64,000 nt of DNA from Pseudoclavibacter triregionum. GTDB lineage: Bacteria; Actinomycetota; Actinomycetes; Actinomycetales; Microbacteriaceae. The notes beneath the pieces were generated by a model, which saw only the letters and a list, made by a program, of their open reading frames with translations, ran no database searches and was not told the origin of the DNA. The DNA lies in NCBI GenBank assembly GCA_910822395.1, contig OU365335.1, forward strand, positions 1,860,001 to 1,924,000, given 5' to 3'. A program made the position numbers and the translations under genes. This document shows, piece by piece, positions 8,117 to 17,257 of this stretch (its first letter is position 1; the number at the start of each line of letters is the position of its first letter).

Positions 8117-10846
8117 CTACGCGTCTCCGCCGGCCGTGCCGGAGGTGCCGGCCGCGGCGTTGTGGAGGTCGTAGCGTTCGATCGCCTGCTTCACGAGCTC
8201 GCCGTCGACCTCGCCGCGCTCCGCGAGCTTCGCGAGAGTGCGGACGACGATCGAGTGCGAGTCGATCTTGTAGAAGCGGCGGGCGGCCGGGCGCGTGTCC
8301 GAGATGCCGAAGTCGTCGGCGCCGAGCGTGACGTAGTCGCCGGGGACGTACGCGCGGATCGACTCGGGTAGGAGGTGCGAGTAGTCGCTCACGCCGAGGT
8401 GCAGCTGGCCCTGCGAGGCCTGCAGCTTGTCGGTGAGGTACGGCACGCGGGCGGGCTGGTCGGGGCGCGACCAGGCGTCCTGCTCGCACTGGAGGCCCTC
8501 GCGGCGGAGCTCCTCCCACGAGGTGACCGACCAGACGGTCGCGGCGACGCCGAACTCGTCCTTGAGGAGCTGCTGCGCCTCGAGCGCCCACGGCACGGCC
8601 ACGCCGGAGGCCATGAGCTGGACCTTCGGGCCCTCGATCTCGGCGGCCTTGAGGTGGTAGATGCCCTTGAGGAGGCCGTCGACGTCGAGGTCCTCGGGCT
8701 CGGCCGGCTGCGGCATCGGCTCGTTGTACATCGTGAGGTAGTACATGACGTCCGGGTTCTCGTGGGAGCCGCCGTACATGCGCTCGAGGCCGGCCTCGAC
8801 GATATGCGCGATCTCGTACACGTACGCCGGGTCGTAGGCGACGACGGCCGGGTTCGTGGCGGCGATGACGTGCGAGTGGCCGTCCATGTGCTGGAGGCCC
8901 TCGCCCGAGAGCGTCGTGCGGCCCGCGGTGCAGCCCATGAGGAAGCCGCGCGCGAGCTGGTCGGCGGCGGCCCACATCGAGTCGCCGGTGCGTTGGAAGC
9001 CGAACATCGAGTAGTACATGTAGATCGGCACCATCGCCTCGCCGTGCGAGGAGTAGGAGGTGCCGGCGGCCGTGAAGGCGCTCATCGCGCCGGCCTCGTT
9101 GATGCCGACGTGCTGGATCTGGCCCTGCTCCGACTCGCGGTAGGCGAGGAGGAGCTCGCGGTCGACGGCCATGTAGTGCTGGCCGTTCGGGTTGTAGATC
9201 TTCGCGGTCGGGAAGAACGCGTCGACGCCGAAGGTGCGCGCCTCGTCCGGGATGATCGGGACGATGCGCTTGCCGAGGCCCTTGTCGCGCATGAGCTCCT
9301 TGAGGATGCGCACGAAGCCCATGGTCGTCGCGACGGGCTGGTTGCCCGAGCCCTTCTTGCCGACGTCGTAGGTCTTCGCGGCGGGCAGCTCCACCTGCGT
9401 GTACTTCGAGCGGCGCTCCGGCACGAAGCCGCCGAGCTCGCGGCGGCGCTCCTGCATGTACTGGATCGCCTCGTCGTCCTGGCCCGGGTGGTAGTACGGC
9501 GGCTGGTAGAGGTCCTTCTCGAGCTCCGCGTCCGAGATCGGGATGCGCATGGCATCGCGGAAGGTCTTGAGGTCCTCCATCTTGAGCTTCTTCATCTGGT
9601 GGGTCGCGTTGCGGCCCTCGAAGTGCGTGCCGAGGCCGTAGCCCTTGATGGTGTGGGCGAGGATGACCGTCGGCTGGCCCTTGTGCTCCGTCGCCGCCTT
9701 GTACGCGGCGTACATCTTGCGGTAGTCGTGGCCGCCGCGCTTGAGGCCCCAGATCTGGTCGTCGGTGTAGTCCTTGACGAGCTCGAGGGCGCGCGGGTCG
9801 CGGCCGAAGAAGTGCTCGCGCACGAAGGCGCCCGACTCGGCCTTGTAGGTCTGGAAGTCGCCGTCGGGGGTGACGTTCATGAGGTCGCGGAGCGCGCCGG
9901 ACTCGTCGCGGGCGAGCAGCTCGTCCCACTCGCGGCCCCAGACGACCTTGATGACGTTCCAGCCGGCGCCGCGGAAGAAGCTCTCGAGCTCCTGGATGAT
10001 CTTGCCGTTGCCGCGGACCGGCCCGTCGAGGCGCTGGAGGTTGCAGTTCACGACGAAGGTGAGGTTGTCGAGGTTCTGCATGGCGGCCCACTGGAGCGCG
10101 CCGCGCGACTCCGGCTCGTCCATCTCGCCGTCGCCGAGGAAGGCCCAGACGTGCGACTTCGAGGCGTCCTTGATGCCGCGGTTCGTGAGGTAGTTGTTGA
10201 ACTGCGCCTGCCAGATGGCGTTCATCGGGCCGAGGCCCATCGACACCGTCGGGAACTGCCAGAAGTCGCGGAGCTGGCGCGGGTGCGGGTACGAGGGCAG
10301 GCCGTGCGGGGCGCGGGACTGCTGCTGGCGGAAGCCGTCGAGCTCCTCGGCCGAGAGCTGGCCCTGGAGGAAGGCGCGCGCGTAGTTGCCGGGGGAGGCG
10401 TGCCCCTGGAAGAAGACCTGGTCGGGGCCGTCCGGGTGGTCGTAGCCCTTGAAGAAGTGGTTGAGGCCGACCTCGTAGAGGCTCGCCTGGGCGGCGTACG
10501 AGGAGATGTGGCCGCCGACGCCGACGCCGTCGCGCTGGGCGCGCTGGACGAGCATGGCCGCGTTCCAGCGGATCCACGAGCGGTAGCGGCGCTCGATGGC
10601 CTCGTCGCCGGGGAACTCGGGCTCGTCCTCGGGGGCGATCGTGTTGATGTAGTCCGTGACGGGCACCTGGGGGACGCCGAGGTGCTTCTCGCGGGAGCGC
10701 TTGAGGAGCGCGAGCATGATCTCGCGGCCGCGCTCGTGGCCCTTCTCGTCGATGACGGCGTCGAGGGACTCGCGCCATTCGGCGGTCTCCTGCGGATCGG
10801 CGTCCTCGTAGGCCTCGGAGTACGGGTCCTGGGCGTTGACCGACAT
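8117..10846 (-). CDS. aceE: Pyruvate dehydrogenase E1 component, homodimeric type
   Basis: AceE decarboxylates pyruvate with thiamine diphosphate and passes the acetyl group to the lipoyl domain of an E2 protein. The 909-residue length is standard. The ThDP motif is visible as GDGEMDEP (238-245) through NCN (267-269). Its likely partners in this window are the two-lipoyl E2 at 46973-48832 and the E3 at 48923-50296, because actinobacteria form mixed pyruvate/2-oxoglutarate dehydrogenase complexes. ATG 10846 follows AGAGG. Confidence 0.95.
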   Translation of the reverse strand: MSVNAQDPYSEAYEDADPQETAEWRESLDAVIDEKGHERGREIMLALLKRSREKHLGVPQVPVTDYINTIAPEDEPEFPGDEAIERRYRSWIRWNAAMLVQRAQRDGVGVGGHISSYAAQASLYEVGLNHFFKGYDHPDGPDQVFFQGHASPGNYARAFLQGQLSAEELDGFRQQQSRAPHGLPSYPHPRQLRDFWQFPTVSMGLGPMNAIWQAQFNNYLTNRGIKDASKSHVWAFLGDGEMDEPESRGALQWAAMQNLDNLTFVVNCNLQRLDGPVRGNGKIIQELESFFRGAGWNVIKVVWGREWDELLARDESGALRDLMNVTPDGDFQTYKAESGAFVREHFFGRDPRALELVKDYTDDQIWGLKRGGHDYRKMYAAYKAATEHKGQPTVILAHTIKGYGLGTHFEGRNATHQMKKLKMEDLKTFRDAMRIPISDAELEKDLYQPPYYHPGQDDEAIQYMQERRRELGGFVPERRSKYTQVELPAAKTYDVGKKGSGNQPVATTMGFVRILKELMRDKGLGKRIVPIIPDEARTFGVDAFFPTAKIYNPNGQHYMAVDRELLLAYRESEQGQIQHVGINEAGAMSAFTAAGTSYSSHGEAMVPIYMYYSMFGFQRTGDSMWAAADQLARGFLMGCTAGRTTLSGEGLQHMDGHSHVIAATNPAVVAYDPAYVYEIAHIVEAGLERMYGGSHENPDVMYYLTMYNEPMPQPAEPEDLDVDGLLKGIYHLKAAEIEGPKVQLMASGVAVPWALEAQQLLKDEFGVAATVWSVTSWEELRREGLQCEQDAWSRPDQPARVPYLTDKLQASQGQLHLGVSDYSHLLPESIRAYVPGDYVTLGADDFGISDTRPAARRFYKIDSHSIVVRTLAKLAERGEVDGELVKQAIERYDLHNAAAGTSGTAGGDA

Positions 10847-10977
10847 GCGTCGACCTCTTTTCTCTGCCTGAGCCGGCGTGGCGTGCTTCGGGCCTCTCGG
10901 CGGTGGCCGGGCCTCTGGAGGATTCCGCCAACGGTACCGCCGGAATCCGGTGGACAGCCTAGCGAGGTCCGGTCCGA

Positions 10978-11004
10978 TTGGAAGTGACGGCGGCCGTCTA
11001 GGCT
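10978..11004 (+). promoter_or_regulatory. Leaderless promoter of the peroxiredoxin-like gene
   Basis: A -10 box TAGGCT (10999-11004) ends six bases before the ATG at 11011. A -35-like TTGGAA lies at 10978-10983 with a short 15-bp spacer. Transcription should begin at or next to the start codon; there is no ribosome site. The same TAGGCT box recurs before several other genes here. Confidence 0.55.
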
Positions 11005-11010
11005 TCGGGC

Positions 11011-11505
11011 ATGCCATCGCCAGACGATCTCGCTCGGACCGCTCCGCTCATCCCCGGCGATCGCGCCGCGGGCATCGTCGCCGAGACGCACCGCGGCGGG
11101 CGCTTCCGAGGCGACGCCCCCGGCGCTCGGACGCTCCTCGTCTTCATCCCGGCGGCTTACACGCCGGTGTGCGGCCAGGAGGTCGACGAGCTCCTCCTGC
11201 TCCGCGAGCGGGCGGTCGCGAACGAAGTCGAGCTCGCGGTCGCGAGCTGCGACTCGACGGCGGTGCTCGCCGCCTGGCTCCGGGAGCACGGGGCGGACGA
11301 TGCGCTGCTCGGTGTCTCGGATTTCTGGCCGCACGGGGCGCTTGCGCGGGCCTTCGGCGCGTTCGACGAGCGCAGCGGCCAGGCCCGGCGCGTCTCTTTC
11401 GCGGTGGCGCAGGACGGGGCGGTCTGCGGCAGCGTCGCCTCGCCGCCGGGCGAGCCGCGCACGCTCGCCCAGCACGCGCTCCTGCTGCGTCGTCTGGGCT
11501 CCTGA
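11011..11505 (+). CDS. Peroxiredoxin-like (AhpC/TSA family) protein
   Basis: A 164-residue thioredoxin-fold protein that probably reduces peroxides. The peroxidatic motif appears as YTPVCGQEV with C54, close to the FTxVC of AhpE-type enzymes. The rest is shorter and more divergent than usual. Other cysteines (C79, and one near residue 137) could serve as resolving residues. It is divergent from aceE and has a leaderless promoter. The call relies on the active-site segment and fold length; substrate and reductant are unknown. Confidence 0.7.
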   Translation: MPSPDDLARTAPLIPGDRAAGIVAETHRGGRFRGDAPGARTLLVFIPAAYTPVCGQEVDELLLLRERAVANEVELAVASCDSTAVLAAWLREHGADDALLGVSDFWPHGALARAFGAFDERSGQARRVSFAVAQDGAVCGSVASPPGEPRTLAQHALLLRRLGS

Positions 11506-11599
11506 CGCCGCGCCGTCCGCCCTGGGACACGCCGACGGGACGCGCCCTCAACCTGAGGCATCATTCATGTAACGACCCTCAGCTTCGAATGGAGTTCAC

Positions 11600-12562
11600 A
11601 TGGACCGCACGCGCCCGCGTCGTCGCCTCCCGCTCGCCGGGCTCGCCGTCATCGCGGGGCTGGGATCGCTCGCCCTGATCGGAGCCCAGCCCGCCTTCGC
11701 GACGAACACCGGGACGGTGCCCGGCGACAGCACCTCCGGATGCGACGTCAGCTGGGGGGCCTCGGTGGTCCTGGACGCAGATCTCGCGAACGACGACGCC
11801 GAGTACCCGGGCCTCATGGTGGACCTTCAGGGCCAGCCGGTGCAGTACACCAATGGCGGCTACATCACCGAGGTGACGCCGGCGTTCGGCGATCCGGGCC
11901 TGTTCGAGATGAATCACTTCTACTACGGGTCGGGCAGCACGCTCACTCAGGTGTGGCGCGTCCCCACCGCGACCGACGAGGAGATCCTCGACGCCAAGGT
12001 CACGTTCACGCTCCCGCCCGAGGTCGTCGGCCAGCCGGTCGTCTTCGACGCCGTCTCCACGAACTCGCGCATGCCGGCCTGGGGCGGGAACTACGCGAAC
12101 TACACGTGGTCGCCGCGCGCGACGGCGGTCGACAACGGCGACGGCACCTGGACGGTGGACCTCGGCGACCTGCCCGCCGGCACCGGCACGGTGTACCAGT
12201 TCGCCGTGAGCCTCGGCGCGACCCAGTACGTGCCGACCGACCGCTTCGTCGCGTCGGCGGTGCTCACGGGCACCCTCGCGGACACGGCTTCCTGCGCGCC
12301 GACGCCGACGCCGACGGAGACCGCGACCCCGACGGCGACGGCCACCGAGACGGCGATGCCCACGGAGACGGCGACTGCCGCTCCGACCGCCGCCCCGACG
12401 CAGACCCCGACACCGACGGCGATGGTGACCCCGAGCGCCACGGCTGCCCCGGCGCTCGCCTCGACCGGCGCCGACGCGATGCTCCCGCTGGCCGCGGGCG
12501 GCGCCGTCCTCATGGTCGCCGGAGCCGCCGCCACGGCGATCCGCCGCACCGCGAAGCCGTAG
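11600..12562 (+). CDS. Sortase-anchored surface protein with LAxTG motif
   Basis: A 320-residue secreted protein. It has a signal peptide (RPRRR, hydrophobic stretch 11-30, cleavage near PAFA, residue 34) and an ectodomain of about 200 residues resembling Ig-like wall proteins (a DNGDGTWTVDLGDLPAG segment). A Thr/Pro/Ala-rich wall-spanning stretch covers about 232-285. A sorting signal follows: LASTG (286-290), a hydrophobic segment 295-311 and a basic tail RRTAKP. LAxTG is the motif of class E sortases, common in high-GC actinobacteria. No sortase gene is in the window. GGAG lies six bases before the ATG, and a 15-bp terminator follows. Confidence 0.8.
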   Translation: MDRTRPRRRLPLAGLAVIAGLGSLALIGAQPAFATNTGTVPGDSTSGCDVSWGASVVLDADLANDDAEYPGLMVDLQGQPVQYTNGGYITEVTPAFGDPGLFEMNHFYYGSGSTLTQVWRVPTATDEEILDAKVTFTLPPEVVGQPVVFDAVSTNSRMPAWGGNYANYTWSPRATAVDNGDGTWTVDLGDLPAGTGTVYQFAVSLGATQYVPTDRFVASAVLTGTLADTASCAPTPTPTETATPTATATETAMPTETATAAPTAAPTQTPTPTAMVTPSATAAPALASTGADAMLPLAAGGAVLMVAGAAATAIRRTAKP

Positions 12563-12576
12563 CGGCTCCCGCTCCA

Positions 12577-12611
12577 CGACGCCCCGGCCGACCTGCTCGG
12601 CCGGGGCGTCG
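12577..12611 (+). terminator. Strong intrinsic terminator after the LAxTG protein gene
   Basis: A perfect 15-bp stem (CGACGCCCCGGCCGA and its complement) with a 5-nt loop starts 15 nt after the stop codon. Confidence 0.8.
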
Positions 12612-12694
12612 GCTCTCCGGCGCACGGCTCCCCTCGGGCGAGGGCGCCCGCGCGGGAGCAGCTCGCGATCGGCTCCCGTCAAGCCCCGCCCGGC

Positions 12695-13210
12695 TCAGAA
12701 GACGGCGTGGAACGGGGTTCCCGCGAGCCGGGCGCGGCCATCGAGCTCGGGGAGCTCCATGAGCGCGGTGGCGCCCACGGGATCCGCCCCGACCTGCCGC
12801 AGCAGCTCGATGGCGGCCGCGAAGGTGCCTCCGGTCGCGAGCACGTCGTCCATGACGAGCACGCGTGGGCCCTCCGGGATGCCCGCCGGGATCTCGAGCG
12901 CCGCGTGCCCGTACTCAAGGTCGTACTCGATGCGCGCCGCGGGGCGGGGGAGCTTGCCCGCCTTTCGGATCGCGACGAGCCCGACGTCCGCGAGCGTCGC
13001 CGCCGCGCCCGCGAGGAGGAAGCCGCGCGACTCGATGCCGGCGACGAGATCGCAGCCGCCCTCGAAGGGCGCGATCATCGCATCGACCGAGCAGCGTAGG
13101 GCCGCCGCGTCGAGGAGCACGGGCGTGACGTCGCGGAAGAGGACGCCGGGCTCCGGGTAGTCCGGGATCTCGGCGATGAGCGATTCGGCGCGGGCGAGGG
13201 CGTCCTGCAT
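12695..13210 (-). CDS. apt: Adenine phosphoribosyltransferase
   Basis: Apt makes AMP from adenine and phosphoribosyl pyrophosphate in purine salvage. The 171-residue protein has IPDYPEPGVLFRDVTP near the N-terminus, a GIESRGFLLA segment and the PRPP-binding motif VLVMDDVLATGGT (D121, D122). Its ATG overlaps the stop codon of the upstream bPH2 gene by one base (TGATG), so the two are translationally coupled. Confidence 0.93.
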   Translation of the reverse strand: MQDALARAESLIAEIPDYPEPGVLFRDVTPVLLDAAALRCSVDAMIAPFEGGCDLVAGIESRGFLLAGAAATLADVGLVAIRKAGKLPRPAARIEYDLEYGHAALEIPAGIPEGPRVLVMDDVLATGGTFAAAIELLRQVGADPVGATALMELPELDGRARLAGTPFHAVF

Positions 13211-13764
13211 CAGTAGCCTCCCTGGGCCTGGTCGTACGGGGTCTGCGGGGCGATGCCTGGGTGTGCGGCGCCCGCGATGAGGTCGGACATGAGCACGTTC
13301 ACGCGCTCGACGTCGGGGATGCCGTCGAGCCGCAGCGGCGTCTCGGCCGAGGTGACGAGCACGAGCGTGCCGCAGCCGAACATGCGGTCGGTGACGCCGC
13401 GCTCGGTCGACACGTTCGAGATCGAGCGCAGCGGCAGGTCGTGGCCCTTGCGGGTGAGGATGCCCGTGCGCGTGATGATGCGGCGGTCGGTGAGCGTGTA
13501 CGTCGTCGAGCGCCAGCGCAGCCACGGCAGCACCGTCATCGGGATGAAGAGGATCGCCGCGAGCGCCCAGATGCCGATCGCGAGCCACGGCCCCCACGCC
13601 GGCGGCGCGAGCTGCGGCGCGAAGAGGGCCGCGAGCGCCGCGACGACGATGAGGACGAGGCCGCCGATGAGCGGCCACATGATGCGCTTCACGTGCGTGC
13701 GGAGCGTCGCGAGCTCGCGCTCGCCTGCGCCGAGGTGCTGCTTGGGGAGGGCCATGCCGTCCAT
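13210..13764 (-). CDS. PH domain-containing membrane protein (bPH2/DUF304)
   Basis: A 184-residue membrane protein. Two hydrophobic helices (about 28-52 and 58-82) precede a bacterial pleckstrin-homology-like domain with the family signature YTLTDRRIITRTGILTRKGHDLPLRSISNV. Such proteins are widespread, poorly characterised inner-membrane proteins. It is coupled to apt by a one-base overlap. Met 4 (13755) is an alternative start. Confidence 0.8.
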   Translation of the reverse strand: MDGMALPKQHLGAGERELATLRTHVKRIMWPLIGGLVLIVVAALAALFAPQLAPPAWGPWLAIGIWALAAILFIPMTVLPWLRWRSTTYTLTDRRIITRTGILTRKGHDLPLRSISNVSTERGVTDRMFGCGTLVLVTSAETPLRLDGIPDVERVNVLMSDLIAGAAHPGIAPQTPYDQAQGGY

Positions 13765-13859
13765 TCAATCGGTCCCGGGCGACAGGTGCCTCGGGGCGCG
13801 CGGCGGACTGCCTGGGCACGCGGCGGTACCGTGGACGTGCGCCGCCTCACGCGGCGCCG

Positions 13860-13932
13860 GGGCCTGTAGCTCAGCTGGCAGAGCGCCACGCTTACACCGT
13901 GGATGTCGTCGGTTCGATCCCGGCCGGGCCCA
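13860..13932 (+). tRNA. tRNA-Val (anticodon TAC)
   Basis: A 73-nt cloverleaf reads valine GUA codons. The acceptor arm is GGGCCTG / CGGGCCC and the D arm contains AGCTC...GAGC. The anticodon stem is CCACG / CGTGG with loop CTTACAC (TAC in the centre), and the T arm is GTCGG-TTCGATC-CCGGC. The CCA end is not encoded. The 3' side abuts the two hairpins that mark the left edge of the accessory element. Confidence 0.93.
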
Positions 13933-13983
13933 CCGGGGGGTCTTTGCGAATCCCCCGGGCAGTGTTTGCGAAACTCCGCCCGG
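13933..13983 (+). repeat. Two tandem hairpins with TTTGCGAA in each loop, left edge of the element
   Basis: Immediately 3' of the tRNA, CCGGGGG (13933-13939) pairs with CCCCCGG (13952-13958), and CCGGGC (13955-13960) pairs with GCCCGG (13978-13983). The loops both contain TTTGCGAA (13943-13950 and 13965-13972), 22 bp apart. The first hairpin may terminate the tRNA. The second copy, GTGTTTGCGAAACTC at 13962-13976, has an inverted near-copy at 23031-23045. This makes the region a plausible recombinase-binding or element-end site. Confidence 0.5.
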
Positions 13984-14086
13984 GCAGTCCCCGGAGCCAC
14001 TGCGAGGCCAACGAGCGGCCGCCGGCCCGGCTGCGGAGGCGTCTGAAGGGGCTTCGAGGGCCGGAAATGACCTCGAGAACGGGAAA

Positions 14087-14126
14087 CGCGCCCCGGCAGG
14101 CCCGGATCGGGCTGCTTCGGGGCGCG
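14087..14126 (-). terminator. Terminator after the transposase gene
   Basis: A 9-bp stem CGCGCCCCG / CGGGGCGCG encloses a second inner pairing (GCAG.CCCG with CGGGCTGC), giving a long hairpin 27 nt past the transposase stop codon. Confidence 0.65.
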
Positions 14127-14152
14127 TTCGGGAACGCCGGACGGCCCGCGGC

Positions 14153-15973
14153 CTATGCGGCGGCGGGCTTCGCGTGTCCGGGGAGCCATCCCGGAGGGGC
14201 GTTCGGCTGGGCGTGGTCGGCGAGGGTCGCATCGAGGCGGGGCTTGCGCCGGGCAGGGCCGGTCGGGGTGGGGGCCGCGGTCTCGCCGTCGTCGCGTCGG
14301 TTCGCGAGGAATGACCGGATGCGGTTGATGTTCGCGGCCGACACCATGAGCGCGATGACGATGAGCTGCTTGCCGTAGCCGCGGACGCGGCGAAGGCCCG
14401 ATTCCGCGAGGCGGCCGTACTGCGGATCCTTGGCGTGGGCGTTGTAGCTCTCGACGATGGAGCGCGGCCCCTTGTAGCGGCGGCTCCATTCGAGCGAGCG
14501 GTACTGGAGAGGCTGGTAGAGCCTCGCGAGCTGGTCGTTGGTCGCGAGGTTCATGGTGACTGACTGCTGGCGGCAGGACGGGCCGGTCTGGTCGGGCCGG
14601 GGCATGACGAGCGGGAGGCTCTTGCGGCCTTCGCGGCGGGGCGCGTCGGAATGCTCCTGGTTGCGGGAGCAGAAGACGGTCGGCGCCTTGCCGGCGGCGG
14701 GGCAGCCGACGCGGAAGCGGCCGTGCTCGTCGATCGACTGCTTGAGCTGGGCGAGGTAGGGCGCGCGCTCCGCGATCGCCGCCTCGAGCTCCTCGTCGGT
14801 GATCTGCCCCGCGGCGTGCCGCTTCGTGACGTCGTAGAGGTGCGGCGGGAGGCTCGGCGAGTAGAGGTTGCCGTCGACGAGCTTGAAGCCGTCGATGCTC
14901 GCCTGGAGGCCGAGGTTCCGCACCGGGTAGTCGAACACCGGCCGGTAGCCGAAGGCATGGACGATGCGCTGGAACTTGTCGGGCTTCGACATCGGCAGGT
15001 AGAGGCGGTCGGTGACGAGGTCGCCTCGCGGGTGCCCGCGGTCCGCGACGGAGCGCAGGAGCGTCGCCGCGTTCTCGGCTGTTCGCTTGCCTGGCGCGTC
15101 CAGGGAGAGGGCGGCGGCGAGGTACGGGAAGTCGCGGGGCGTGCGGCCATCCGCCCCCGTGGGCTGGGTCATCACGGCGAGGTGGGCCTCGTAGGCGAAC
15201 ACCGCATCGCGCAGGCTCTTTGCACCGGCCTCGCCGTGATCGCCGTCGCGGACGTACCACCCGGCATCCGGCTCCGCGGACAGGAGCTTGCTCCCGTCGC
15301 CCCGGCCGGCTCCGAACCCCGCCGGGTTGCCGCGCCGGCCGTGGACGGGGACGGGGGTCGCGTCGATGCAGACGCTCCCGTCCCACTTCTCGAAGAGATC
15401 CGGCGGCAGGAGGCGGAGCGAGGTCTCGATGAGCAGGTTCGCCAGCATGATGCCGCGGGCGAGCCGTCGGTCCTTGCCCTCGCGATCGAGCGATTCGAGG
15501 ATCGCCCGGTACTCGGCGGGATAGCGCCGCCGCCCGGCGATCCCGAGATTCGGGCTGACGAGGTTCTCGAGGTGCTGCATGCGGGAATGGACCTGCGAGT
15601 AGCGGTCGCAGTTCGACATGGGCTCGTGCGCGGGCAGGCCGAGGAGACGCCGCGACGGCGGCCGAAGCCGCTCTCGGAACGCGGCGGCGATGGAGGTGAG
15701 CAGCGCATCGTGGCCGGAGATGAGGAGGGCGTGACCGACGAGGAGCACGTCGGCCAGGTCGAGGGCGGCGGGACGGCCGCCCCGGACGGGCGGCTTCCCC
15801 TCCGCGGCGCGGTCCTCGTCGCGCAGGCGCCTGTCCTCGGCGTCCCAGTCGGCGATGACGTCCGGGATGCCGACTTCGCGGTGGAGGCGCCGGAGTTCGA
15901 AGATCATGTTGCAGTCGAGCTTCGCGGCGGGCGCGTCGAGGATGGCCGAGCGGTTCGGCGCGGGGGCGCTCAT
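14153..15973 (-). CDS. DDE-type transposase (IS1182-like)
   Basis: A 606-residue protein with the layout of a DDE transposase. The candidate catalytic residues are D204 in VCIDATPVPVHG, D322 in LVTDRLYLPMSK and E508 in RSIVESYNAHAKD, followed by basic residues and GYGKQ. The spacing, with a large insertion before the Glu, resembles IS1182-type enzymes, but I cannot fix the family. Its ATG overlaps the stop codon of the upstream recombinase gene by four bases (ATGA), so the two are translated together. Such a pairing is unusual for a simple insertion sequence. Confidence 0.7.
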   Translation of the reverse strand: MSAPAPNRSAILDAPAAKLDCNMIFELRRLHREVGIPDVIADWDAEDRRLRDEDRAAEGKPPVRGGRPAALDLADVLLVGHALLISGHDALLTSIAAAFRERLRPPSRRLLGLPAHEPMSNCDRYSQVHSRMQHLENLVSPNLGIAGRRRYPAEYRAILESLDREGKDRRLARGIMLANLLIETSLRLLPPDLFEKWDGSVCIDATPVPVHGRRGNPAGFGAGRGDGSKLLSAEPDAGWYVRDGDHGEAGAKSLRDAVFAYEAHLAVMTQPTGADGRTPRDFPYLAAALSLDAPGKRTAENAATLLRSVADRGHPRGDLVTDRLYLPMSKPDKFQRIVHAFGYRPVFDYPVRNLGLQASIDGFKLVDGNLYSPSLPPHLYDVTKRHAAGQITDEELEAAIAERAPYLAQLKQSIDEHGRFRVGCPAAGKAPTVFCSRNQEHSDAPRREGRKSLPLVMPRPDQTGPSCRQQSVTMNLATNDQLARLYQPLQYRSLEWSRRYKGPRSIVESYNAHAKDPQYGRLAESGLRRVRGYGKQLIVIALMVSAANINRIRSFLANRRDDGETAAPTPTGPARRKPRLDATLADHAQPNAPPGWLPGHAKPAAA

Positions 15974-17070
15974 GCGCGGCCGCCTCGGAGGGCGCGCATG
16001 GCCTGGTCTCGCTCGGCGTGGGCGGCGCGGAGCATGCGCTGGACGTCGGCGAACTCGGCCTCGTCGACGTACTCGGCGAGGTGGCAGAGCGACTTCGCCT
16101 CCTTGAGGCCGGCGGCGCGGACGAGCACGTCGAACGGGACTCGGCCCTTCAGGTGGTCGACCAGCCAGGTGTTCCGCATCCGGTACGGGTTCGGCGCGCG
16201 CTCCGGCATCTTCGTGGTGCGGAGGAACATGCTCGTCGCCTCGCGGAGCTGCTTCTCCGAGGCGATGCGGCCGGGGCGGAACAGGAACTCGTCGTCGCCG
16301 AGGGCGCCCGCGGCCTCGTCGATGAGCGACTCCCAGTCGGCCTTCACCGGCACGGTGCGGCCGTCATCGGGCACGCGGATGATGACCGCGCCGTCGCCGT
16401 AGATGGTGACGTCGCGCAGGCGGATGAGGTTCATCTCGCGAAGGCGCAGGCCAGCGCCGAAGCCGAGCGCGAGGATGACGCCGGCGTTCCGGCGCAGGTG
16501 CGCCGTCGGCTGGCCGGTCGCCCAGGCGTGGAAGTCGAGCACCTCCTCGGGCGTGTACGGCGCGGCGAGGGAGTGGTTGCCGAGCTTTTCGCGCGGCGGC
16601 TCGACGAACCTTGCTGGCAGCACCGTGCGGGCGACTGCGTAGAGGAGCGAGCGGTAGCTGGCCCGCGTCTTCTCGGTGTGGGTGGGGAGCTCGGTGGCGA
16701 TGTAGTGGTTGATCGCCTCGAAGCGGAACATCTCCACGTCGAGCGGGTAGCCGCGGTCGCGGTGCGCCCACACGGCGTACCGGGCGACGAGGTTCTCGAT
16801 GCCGGCGCGGCGGGCGGTCTTCGGGTTCGCCGCGCACTGGGCGAGGATGCCGTCGACGAAGGGGCGGACGACCTGCCAGGTCTCCGCGTCGCAGGAATAG
16901 GGGCAGCCAGGGGCTCGCAAAATAGTCACGCCTTCCGAGGTGGGAGCGTTCGCGGTGGAGTATGCGAGGTCGGGTGCGGATCCGTCCCCGCGGGCGCCGA
17001 GGTCGAACGACCACAGGCGAAAGACGACGTGCGGGGTGCCCCTGAGAGGGCTCGATCTGGTGCGCTTCAT
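15970..17070 (-). CDS. Tyrosine recombinase/integrase-like protein with altered active site
   Basis: A 366-residue protein with the C-terminal fold of phage-type integrases. The first catalytic Arg is R209 in GFGAGLRLREMN, the second R299 in PYRMRNTW, and the nucleophile Y334 in LAEYV. The usual HxxR reads YxxR, and the His/Trp after it is not evident, so activity may be altered. The ATG at 17070 has no clear ribosome site. It is the first gene of a two-gene operon with the DDE protein and is divergent from the helix-turn-helix gene at 17258. Confidence 0.75.
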   Translation of the reverse strand: MKRTRSSPLRGTPHVVFRLWSFDLGARGDGSAPDLAYSTANAPTSEGVTILRAPGCPYSCDAETWQVVRPFVDGILAQCAANPKTARRAGIENLVARYAVWAHRDRGYPLDVEMFRFEAINHYIATELPTHTEKTRASYRSLLYAVARTVLPARFVEPPREKLGNHSLAAPYTPEEVLDFHAWATGQPTAHLRRNAGVILALGFGAGLRLREMNLIRLRDVTIYGDGAVIIRVPDDGRTVPVKADWESLIDEAAGALGDDEFLFRPGRIASEKQLREATSMFLRTTKMPERAPNPYRMRNTWLVDHLKGRVPFDVLVRAAGLKEAKSLCHLAEYVDEAEFADVQRMLRAAHAERDQAMRALRGGRA

Positions 17071-17220
17071 GGCGGCATGTATGCGGGGCCCGTCACTTTC
17101 GGCGTCCGTTGACTCCGCGCCCGTGGACTGCCCGAGCAGAAACCCCAGCTCGGACGCCGAATCTGATTTCGGCTGCCGTCGGGCGGGCCAGCCTAGAAAT
17201 CGGCCTTCCCAGAGGGCGCG

Positions 17221-17235
17221 CCACCTGACAGGTGG
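17221..17235. promoter_or_regulatory. Palindromic operator candidate
   Basis: CCACCT-gac-AGGTGG is a perfect 6-bp inverted repeat in the divergent region between the integrase and helix-turn-helix genes, 22 nt before the latter's start. It is a natural candidate site for autoregulation by that protein. Confidence 0.45.
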
Positions 17236-17257
17236 GCTGGCATGGCAGGATTGGGAC

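Noticed and set aside
6789-10931. A single 1380-codon frame joining fasR with most of the aceE region.
   Set aside because: Only the last 440 codons encode FasR; the upstream part is aceE read in another frame.
11506-11599. Possible sigma promoter (CATCAT/CATGTA region) before the LAxTG protein.
   Set aside because: No -35/-10 pair with proper spacing stands out; only a short CCTCA/TGAGG inverted repeat is visible.
12295-12470. Asp/Gly-rich peptide with DGDGD motifs in another frame over the LAxTG protein gene.
   Set aside because: It is the alternate reading of Thr/Pro/Glu codons in the wall-spanning stretch and has no start signals; the real calcium-loop gene is at 24283.
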